Assembly (NCBI RefSeq): GCF_003290125.1
Contig: NZ_QMKH01000004.1
Location: 248,001 to 312,000, forward strand
Length of the DNA: 64,000 nt
DNA from: Microvirga flavescens
Lineage (GTDB): Bacteria; Pseudomonadota; Alphaproteobacteria; Rhizobiales; Beijerinckiaceae
Direction: 5' to 3'
Shown here: positions 58,098-64,000 of the stretch, piece by piece
Layout: each line of letters starts with the position of its first letter
Numbering within the stretch: the stretch's first letter is position 1
Translations under genes and position numbers: made by a program
The notes under the pieces: model-generated
The model's input: only the letters and a program-made list of their open reading frames with translations
Databases searched by the model: none
Told to the model about the DNA's origin: nothing

Positions 58098-59546
58098 GTG
58101 CAGGAGGTTATGCGCCAAACCCGTCTTCTCCCCCTGATCATCGCCACCGCCTTGTTTATGGAGAATACGGATTCCACGGTCATCGCGACCTCGTTGCCGA
58201 TGATCGCGCAAGATCTGGGCGAAGACCCCATCGCGCTCAAGCTTGCCCTCACCTCCTATCTCGTCAGCCTCGCCATCTTCATTCCGATCTCCGGCTGGAT
58301 GGCTGACCGGTTCGGAGCGCGGACTATTTTCCGCGCCGCCATCGGCGTGTTCATGGTGGGGTCGCTTGCCTGCGCGGGGGCCACCTCTCTGGAGGGGTTC
58401 GTCATCGCCCGCTTCCTGCAGGGCATGGGTGGGGCGATGATGGTGCCGGTGGGCCGCCTCGTCATCCTGCGCAGCGTGCCGCGCAACCAGATCGTCCAGG
58501 CACTGGCGACCCTCACCATTCCCGCTCTCGTCGGGCCTGTGGTCGGCCCGCCGCTCGGCGGCTTCATCACCACCTATTGGGACTGGCGCTGGATCTTCTT
58601 CATCAACATTCCCATCGGCATCTTAGGAATGGTCCTCGCGACGCTCCACGTCCCGAACATCAAGGAACCCGACACGCCGCCCCTCGACTATGTGGGCTTC
58701 CTGCTCTCCGGCTTCGGGCTGGCCCTGTTGATGCTCGGCTTCGCCTCGGGCGGGCGGCACCTCATTCCGCTGTCGATCTCCATCGGTTGCGTCGTCGCCG
58801 GAACGATCTGCGTCGCGCTTTACATCGCCCATGCGCGCAGAACGCCCCATCCCGTGCTGCACCTCGGCCTGCTCCGCATCCCAACCTTCCGGATCAGCGT
58901 CGTCGGCGGGTCTCTGTTCCGCATCGGCGTCGGCTCGATCCCGTTTCTGCTGCCGCTGCTCCTGCAGATCGGCTTTGGCCTCAACCCGCTGCAATCCGGC
59001 TCGCTGACCTTCATCGCGGCGGCGGGCGCGCTTTTCATGAAGACGATGGCGAAGAAGATCCTGGAAAAGACCGGGTTTCGCCTGCTCCTGACCGTGAACG
59101 CCTTCATCGCGGCGGCGTTTCTAGCCATCAACGGCTTCTTCACCGACACGACGCCCTATTGGTTCATCATGGGCGCCCTGTTCATCGGCGGCTGTTTCCG
59201 TTCCTTGCAATTCACGAGCCTCAACGCCATCGCCTTCGCGGAGATCTCGAACCGGGACATGAGCTACGCCACGAGCCTCTCCGCCGTGGCGCAGCAATTG
59301 TCCCTGAGCCTCGGCGTCGCCATCGGTGCGTCCGCCCTTGAAGCCGCGACCCGCTTCAACGGCCACGCAACGATCCAGGCCGCGGATTTTGGGCCCGCCT
59401 TCTGGGCGGTCGCCATCATCTCGGGGCTCTCGGGCTTCCTCTTCCTCGGGCTCCACCCCCACGCAGGCGCGGAAATGTCGGGCCACCCCGTCCCGAAGAA
59501 GAAAGCCAACGCGACGGGCGTCGGGGGCGGGATGGACGCATCCTGA
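58098..59546 (+). CDS. MFS drug-efflux type transporter (DHA2-like)
   Basis: 482 residues with about 14 hydrophobic segments. GWMADRFGARTIFRAAIGVF is the MFS loop 2-3 motif, and GPVVGPPLGGFITTYWDWRW resembles motif C of drug-H+ antiporters. The protein is likely an exporter of the EmrB/QacA branch; the substrate is unknown. The start is GTG 58098 (AAGG upstream) or ATG 58110. It precedes the dienelactone hydrolase gene by 39 nt. Confidence 0.88.
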   Translation: MQEVMRQTRLLPLIIATALFMENTDSTVIATSLPMIAQDLGEDPIALKLALTSYLVSLAIFIPISGWMADRFGARTIFRAAIGVFMVGSLACAGATSLEGFVIARFLQGMGGAMMVPVGRLVILRSVPRNQIVQALATLTIPALVGPVVGPPLGGFITTYWDWRWIFFINIPIGILGMVLATLHVPNIKEPDTPPLDYVGFLLSGFGLALLMLGFASGGRHLIPLSISIGCVVAGTICVALYIAHARRTPHPVLHLGLLRIPTFRISVVGGSLFRIGVGSIPFLLPLLLQIGFGLNPLQSGSLTFIAAAGALFMKTMAKKILEKTGFRLLLTVNAFIAAAFLAINGFFTDTTPYWFIMGALFIGGCFRSLQFTSLNAIAFAEISNRDMSYATSLSAVAQQLSLSLGVAIGASALEAATRFNGHATIQAADFGPAFWAVAIISGLSGFLFLGLHPHAGAEMSGHPVPKKKANATGVGGGMDAS

Positions 59547-59561
59547 GATCACGCTATCTTC

Positions 59562-59588
59562 GAGGCCGCACAGGAGCGGCCTCTCATG
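59562..59588 (+). promoter_or_regulatory. Hairpin that encloses the ribosome site of the hydrolase gene
   Basis: A perfect 8-bp stem GAGGCCGC / GCGGCCTC with the 6-nt loop ACAGGA ends 2 nt before the ATG. The AGGAG ribosome site (59572-59576) straddles the loop and stem, so folding could affect translation. It could also serve as an upstream terminator, but there is no U-run. Confidence 0.45.
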
Positions 59589-60440
59589 GATCAGCGTATC
59601 ATCGACCTCTACGACGACTTCACCCACGGCGGTATGAACCGGCGCAGCTTTCTGGATCGCCTTGCGGCGCTTGCGGGCAGCACAGCGGCGGCATCGGCCC
59701 TGCTCGGCGTTCTCCAGAACAACTATGCGCAGGCCCAGACCATCGCGGAAAACGATCCGCGCATCACGACGCAGATGGTGGAGATTCCCGGCGTTCCGAA
59801 CCTGAAGGGCTATCTCGCCAAACCGAAGGCCGGCGGCAAGCACCCGGCGGTTCTGGTGATCCACGAGAACCGGGGCCTCAATCCCCACATCAAGGACGTG
59901 ACGCGCCGCGTCGCGGCAGAAGGCTTTCTCGCGCTCGGGCTCGATTACCTTTCACCGATGGGCGGAACGCCGGAGGATGAGGACAAGGGCCGCGACATGA
60001 TCGGCCAATTGAAGCCCGCCGACATCGTCGCTTATGGCAAGGCAGCCGTCGCCTACCTGAAGGCCAGTCCGGACGGAAACGGCAAGGTCGGCGCGGTCGG
60101 CTTCTGCTGGGGCGGCGGCGCGGTCAATGGCCTTGCGGTGGCGGACCCTGACCTTGCGGCGGGCGTCGCCTATTACGGTGGCCAGCCGAAGGCGGAGGAC
60201 GTGTCAAAAATCCACGCAGCGCTGCTTCTGCACTATGCCGGGCTCGACGAGCGGATCAACGCGGGCATCCCGGCCTATGAGGCAGCCCTGAAGCAGGCGG
60301 GCAAGACCTTCGAGATCCACAAATACGAGGGCGTGAACCATGCCTTCAACAACGACACCAACCCCGCCCGCTACGACAAGGCCGCCGCCGATCTGGCGAG
60401 GAGCCGGACGATTGCATTCCTGAAGAAGCACCTGAGTTGA
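59586..60440 (+). CDS. Dienelactone hydrolase family protein, Tat-type signal
   Basis: 284 residues. Twin-arginine signal NRRSFLDRLAALAGSTAAAS at about 18-40, then an alpha/beta hydrolase of the dienelactone hydrolase family: HENRGLNPHIKDVTRR, GFCWGGGAVNG (nucleophile Cys), LLHYAGLDERINAG (Asp) and VNHAFNNDTNP (His). Periplasmic location is likely. The substrate is unknown; true dienelactone activity cannot be assumed. It lies 39 nt after an exporter gene, suggesting shared transcription. Confidence 0.92.
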   Translation: MDQRIIDLYDDFTHGGMNRRSFLDRLAALAGSTAAASALLGVLQNNYAQAQTIAENDPRITTQMVEIPGVPNLKGYLAKPKAGGKHPAVLVIHENRGLNPHIKDVTRRVAAEGFLALGLDYLSPMGGTPEDEDKGRDMIGQLKPADIVAYGKAAVAYLKASPDGNGKVGAVGFCWGGGAVNGLAVADPDLAAGVAYYGGQPKAEDVSKIHAALLLHYAGLDERINAGIPAYEAALKQAGKTFEIHKYEGVNHAFNNDTNPARYDKAAADLARSRTIAFLKKHLS

Positions 60441-60519
60441 TCGCCCCCGGAACGGCCTCACGCTCCCCGGGTGGCCAGCAGCCCGCTACGTGAGAGGTGA
60501 GGTCTGTCCGGACGACGGC

Positions 60520-60972
60520 CTAACCGCCTTTCAACCGCGTATTGCACTGCGAATAGTAGCCGCCGCCCTTCTGGATCCATTTCAAGCCGGCATTGGCCGC
60601 TCCGCCAGCTGCCTGGTTGGCTTTGTATTGATCAAGGCAGGTGTGCATCCGCGCCTTTCCGGGCGATTCACTCGAATACTTGCTCGATACGGCGGATGGG
60701 AATGTCGCGTTGCTCATCGGGGCCGGAGCAACGGGCGTCTTCTGCTGTGCGGAAGGGGCCGTGCTGCCCGTCGTCGCGGGCGCGGTTGTGGCGCCTACTC
60801 CGCATTCGGCTTTACGAAAATCGTTCCACCTCATGCTGCCGAGCGTTCCTGCGCTCTGAGCGGCTTTATATTTCGCGCTGCATTCCTGCATGGTCAGCGC
60901 CGCTGCCGGTTGCATGTGCACGAGCAGCCCTGCTGATGCCAGGATAGCGGTTAGGATGAGATGCCGTTTCAT
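60520..60972 (-). CDS. Exported protein with two Cys-containing repeats
   Basis: 150 residues with a Sec signal (HLILTAILASAGLLVHMQPAAA). Two similar units follow: MQECSAKYKAAQSAGTLGSM...AECG and MHTCLDQYKANQAAG...SQCN, with two Cys each, separated by a Thr/Ala/Pro-rich linker (about 60-100). The pattern recalls small Cys proteins and PsiF-like repeats of alphaproteobacteria, but I do not know the function. It is convergent with the hydrolase gene. Confidence 0.75.
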   Translation of the reverse strand: MKRHLILTAILASAGLLVHMQPAAALTMQECSAKYKAAQSAGTLGSMRWNDFRKAECGVGATTAPATTGSTAPSAQQKTPVAPAPMSNATFPSAVSSKYSSESPGKARMHTCLDQYKANQAAGGAANAGLKWIQKGGGYYSQCNTRLKGG

Positions 60973-61085
60973 GGCAGAATCCCTTCATTAAGCTCGCAAT
61001 GTGCGAGACTTAAAGAAACGCGAGTCCCTTCCAGCGGTTGCAGCTTATCCTTAACGCGAGAGATGAAAGGCGCAGCCCTTCGCGA

Positions 61086-61772
61086 TCAACCTTCCGCCCT
61101 ACCCCGGAAGCCTGTCGCCATCACGTAAAGCTCGGCGGAATCCGAGCGGCTCGCAGCGGGCTTCACATGCCGCACCACGGCGAAGTCGCGCTTGAGGTCG
61201 GCCAGAAGCTGGTTCTCGGTGCCGCCCTGAAAAACCTTGGCGACGAAGGAGCCGCCCGGCGCGAGAATTTCACGCGCGAAATAGATCGCCGCTTCCGCGA
61301 GGCCCATGATGCGCAGGTGATCGGTCTTCTTGTGGCCGGTAGTGTTGGCCGCCATGTCGGACATGACGATGTCGGCAGGTCCGCCGAGCATGTCGATGAG
61401 CTTTTGGGGCGCGCTTTCGTCAAGAAAGTCGAGCTGGATGAAGTCCACGCCAGGCAGCGGATCGATGGGCAGAAGGTCGATGCCGACGACCTTGCCCTTC
61501 GGGCCGACCTTGCGCGCTGCGATCTGCGCCCAGCCGCCGGGAGCGGCGCCCAGGTCCACCACCCGCTGGCCGGTTTTCAAAAGGTGATACTTCTCGTCGA
61601 TCTCGAGCAGCTTGAATGCCGCGCGCGAGCGGTATCCCTCGCGCTTGGCGCGCGCCACGTACGGATCGTTGAGCTGGCGTTCGAGCCATTTCTGAGACGA
61701 GAGGGAGCGCTTGTTCGCGGTCTTCACCCTCTGCTTCAGATTGCGCACCCCTGTCGAGGCCTTGTCACTCAC
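61086..61772 (-). CDS. rlmE: 23S rRNA 2'-O-ribose methyltransferase RlmE
   Basis: Methylates U2552 of 23S rRNA (E. coli numbering). The 228 residues have the K-D-K-E tetrad: Lys in RAAFKLLEIDEK, Asp in MSDMAANTTGHKKTDH, Lys in GGSFVAKVFQGG and Glu in SAELYVMATGFRG, plus VVDLGAAPGGWAQIAA for SAM. The GTG start overlaps the ppx stop (GTGA). The N-terminal tail is basic, as usual. Confidence 0.96.
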   Translation of the reverse strand: MSDKASTGVRNLKQRVKTANKRSLSSQKWLERQLNDPYVARAKREGYRSRAAFKLLEIDEKYHLLKTGQRVVDLGAAPGGWAQIAARKVGPKGKVVGIDLLPIDPLPGVDFIQLDFLDESAPQKLIDMLGGPADIVMSDMAANTTGHKKTDHLRIMGLAEAAIYFAREILAPGGSFVAKVFQGGTENQLLADLKRDFAVVRHVKPAASRSDSAELYVMATGFRGRAEG

Positions 61773-62875
61773 CGTTGGCTCTCCTGACGCCAGACATTGT
61801 CCTCGCGCATCATGTTCATCAAAATCCCTTCCCGCAGGCCGCGGTCCGCGATGCGTAGCCGGTCCGACGGGAAGGATCGGCGGATCGCCTCGAGGATCGC
61901 GCAGCCCGCAAGCACGAGATCGGCACGCTCGCGGCCGATGCAAGGCTGCGCCGCGCGCTCCTCCAGGCTGGTATCGATCAACCTGTCGATCACACTCGTG
62001 ATCTCCCGGTCACGCATCCACAGGCCATCGACGCGGCGGCGGTCGTAGCGCGGAAGCCCGAGATGAATCCCGCCCACCGTCGTGACCGTGCCCGAGGTCC
62101 CGAGAAGGTGGAAGCCCCGCGCATGGGAAGCCTTCGCCGCCGTCTGCGCGAAATCCCGCAGAAGCTCCGTGACCTCGCTCACCATGCCCTCGAAGACCTC
62201 ACGGGTCACGTTAACGCCGCCATGCCGCTCGGCCAGCGTGACGACACCGGCAGGTAGGGAGTCCCAGGCCCGGATGCGATGGCACGGGTCGGAATGCGCG
62301 TCTCCGGCCTTTCCGTCAAGCCACGCGATCTCGGTGGAGCCGCCGCCGATGTCGAAGATGACGATGGATTCCGCACTCGGATCGGCCAGCGAAGCGCAAC
62401 CCGTGACGGCGAGATAGGCTTCCGTCTGCCGGTCCACCACCTCAAGTTCGAGATCGAGATCCGAGCGGACGCGCTCGATGAAATCCTGCCCGTTCCTGGC
62501 GAGACGGCAGGCCTCGGTGGCGACGAGGCGCGCGCGCCGCACGTCCTTCGCCTCCATCTTGTCCCGACACACACGCAGCGCCTCGATGGTGCGCTCGATG
62601 GCGTCACCGCTCAGATGGTTGCCGAGGCCAAGCCCCTCGCCGAGGCGCACGATGCGGGAAAACGCGTCTACGACGCGAAAACCCACATGCGCCGGTTCGG
62701 CGATGAGCAGGCGGCAATTGTTGGTGCCGAGATCGAGCGCAGCATAGCTCTCGGCAGAACGCCGCCGCCGCTGAAGCACCGAATCGCGCGACCAGGACCC
62801 AACCCAGCCCGAGCCACCGATGGAGGTCGTCCGATCGTCTCCAGGCTCAGCGATTGCATCCGTTTTGATAGTCAA
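61769..62875 (-). CDS. Exopolyphosphatase / pppGpp phosphohydrolase family protein
   Basis: 368 residues of the Ppx/GppA type. An N-terminal extension (1-42) is followed by the actin-like ATPase fold: YAALDLGTNNCRLLIAE, ACRLARNGQDFIERV, IVIFDIGGGSTEIAWLDG and LLGTSGTVTTVGGIHL. The 4-base overlap with rlmE implies coupling. Which of polyphosphate or pppGpp it uses is not decidable here. Confidence 0.93.
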   Translation of the reverse strand: MTIKTDAIAEPGDDRTTSIGGSGWVGSWSRDSVLQRRRRSAESYAALDLGTNNCRLLIAEPAHVGFRVVDAFSRIVRLGEGLGLGNHLSGDAIERTIEALRVCRDKMEAKDVRRARLVATEACRLARNGQDFIERVRSDLDLELEVVDRQTEAYLAVTGCASLADPSAESIVIFDIGGGSTEIAWLDGKAGDAHSDPCHRIRAWDSLPAGVVTLAERHGGVNVTREVFEGMVSEVTELLRDFAQTAAKASHARGFHLLGTSGTVTTVGGIHLGLPRYDRRRVDGLWMRDREITSVIDRLIDTSLEERAAQPCIGRERADLVLAGCAILEAIRRSFPSDRLRIADRGLREGILMNMMREDNVWRQESQR

Positions 62876-62973
62876 GGCTCAATCCTTACGCGCCACGAAC
62901 CGGCCCTGCGCAACACGACAGTAACAACCCCGTCGTGTATCTGCAAAGGGCGGCGGAGAACATCCTTTCCCGT

Positions 62974-64000
62974 TCACAGCCGAAAGTCTTGAAAACGCCC
63001 CGTCAGTTCCCGCAAGACATCCGCGCCGACATTGGCAATGGCGATGCGCAGATGGCCCTCCTGCCCCGGCCCGAAGTAACTCCCCGGCAAACACAGAACG
63101 CCGCGCTCCGTGGCCAGTTTTTCCGCAACCGCCTGCGCCGTCTTTCCGGCAAACGGATGACGCACATACGCGAAATACGCGCCGATGGACTCGATCTTCC
63201 ATTCCGGGAAAGGCGCGAGTGCGCGGGTGAAAACTTCGGCGCGCTCGTTGATTTCGGCGCGGTTGTCCTCACGCCACTGTCGCAGGCCGTCGATGGCCCA
63301 CGGCAGCGCCATTTGAGCCGTGCGCGGCGGGCAGATCTGAATGCAGTCGAGAACTTTGGCAACCTGCGCGATGAGAGCGGCATCGGCCGTGATCGCCCCC
63401 GTGCGATGGCCGGGAATCGCGTAGGCCTTAGAGAAGGAATAGAGCTGGATCACGGTGTTGCGCCAATCCGCGCTCTCGAACAGCGCGTGAGCGTGGTTCA
63501 CACCCTTCGGCAGGAAGTCCCGATAGGTCTCGTCGATGACGAGATAAATGCCGCGCTTGCGGCAAAGCGCCGCAAAGCTCTCGATCACATGCGGCGGATA
63601 AACCGCGCCGGTCGGGTTGTTGGGCGTCACGAGAACGATGGCCTTCACCTTCCCGTCAATGAGAGGCTCCGCATCCTCGACGCGCGGCACGAAGCCGTTT
63701 TCCGGCAGGCATGGCAGAGGGCGCGGCTCGACGCCAAGCATGTCGAGGGTCATCTGGTGGTTGAAGTACCAGGGCGTTGGAAGCAGCACGGCATCGCCTT
63801 GGCGGGCGAGCAGCATCATGGTGGCGAAGAAAGCGAGATTGCAGCCCGCCGTGACCGCCGTATCCTCGCTCGCGATGCTCCCCCCATAAATGCGCACGAG
63901 ATCGGCGGCATAGGCCGCGCGCAGATCCCTATCGCCCTCGATAGGACCATATTTCGCCGCAGCGGCCGAGCCTGCGGCCTCCGCAAGGCGCTCGAGAACA
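62974..64000 (-). CDS. Class I/II aminotransferase (5' end missing)
   Basis: PLP-dependent aminotransferase, truncated by the right edge of the window: the frame is open through 64000. The PLP lysine motif is YSFSKAYAIPGHRTG, and VTPNNPTGAVYPPHVIES, DETYRDFLPKG and RIAIANVGADVL are typical of fold type I enzymes. AAKYGPIEGDRDLRAAYA lies near the cut end. Substrate unknown; it resembles the 2-aminoadipate/alanine or arginine-pathway group only in general form. Confidence 0.92.
   Translation of the reverse strand, partial: VLERLAEAAGSAAAAKYGPIEGDRDLRAAYAADLVRIYGGSIASEDTAVTAGCNLAFFATMMLLARQGDAVLLPTPWYFNHQMTLDMLGVEPRPLPCLPENGFVPRVEDAEPLIDGKVKAIVLVTPNNPTGAVYPPHVIESFAALCRKRGIYLVIDETYRDFLPKGVNHAHALFESADWRNTVIQLYSFSKAYAIPGHRTGAITADAALIAQVAKVLDCIQICPPRTAQMALPWAIDGLRQWREDNRAEINERAEVFTRALAPFPEWKIESIGAYFAYVRHPFAGKTAQAVAEKLATERGVLCLPGSYFGPGQEGHLRIAIANVGADVLRELTGRFQDFRL

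Overview
The window reads as one chromosomal segment of an alphaproteobacterium, most likely of the order Hyphomicrobiales (Rhizobiales). The evidence is gene order and family type, not a database search. The blocks glyA-nrdR-ribD-ribE-ribH-nusB-thiL, pdxJ-acpS-lepB-rnc-era and rpsF-rpsR-DUF2232-rplI-dnaB-alr-radA are typical of that order. HemB is of the magnesium type, a Bpt leucyltransferase is present, and most of the DNA is clearly GC-rich. Genus cannot be fixed from this sequence alone.

Layout. Positions 1-8,000 (minus strand) carry a proton-pumping pyrophosphatase cut by the window edge, a permease, then thiamine, riboflavin, NusB, NrdR and serine hydroxymethyltransferase genes joined by short gaps or TAATG/TGATG overlaps. 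Positions 8,000-14,000 hold envelope and small genes (lipoprotein, PhnA-like protein, L,D-transpeptidase, membrane proteins) and a 3-hydroxyisobutyryl-CoA hydrolase. Positions 14,189-19,347 (plus) run hemB, an orphan LivH-like permease with a lipoprotein-like N-terminus, threonine dehydratase, an RDD protein and bpt. Positions 19,351-30,904 hold parC, recO, an accessory trio (OmpA-like protein, membrane-anchored AraC regulator, exported protein) and the era-rnc-lepB-acpS-pdxJ operon. Positions 31,251-42,537 (plus) carry ribosomal protein genes, dnaB, alr, radA, a secreted cadherin/RTX protein, cvpA, purF and a short-chain dehydrogenase. Positions 42,624-46,820 (minus) carry DUF805, der, a YfgM-like protein, panB and NnrU. 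Positions 47,138-51,125 (plus) carry a two-gene TRAP permease without its binding protein, an acetyltransferase and a hydrolase. Positions 51,595-52,740 are an AT-rich islet with one gene of foreign look. Positions 52,757-64,000 carry guaA, an rRNA methyltransferase, guaB, an efflux pump, a dienelactone hydrolase, rlmE, ppx and a truncated aminotransferase.

Most of the window is housekeeping: nucleotide synthesis (purF, guaA, guaB), cofactors (riboflavin, thiamine, pyridoxine, pantothenate, haem) and ribosome or RNA maturation (era, der, rnc, rlmE, RsmB-like). The accessory material stands out against it. The best candidate for something new is the low-GC gene at 51,695-52,717. It has an R-x4-H motif near its C-terminus like that of HEPN ribonucleases, and three overlapping inverted repeats just upstream. 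A 49-bp palindromic repeat occurs five times (8,961; 18,527; 45,363; 49,756; 51,177), and in two places it supplies the stop codon of the neighbouring gene. No tRNA, rRNA, CRISPR array, insertion sequence or phage gene was seen.
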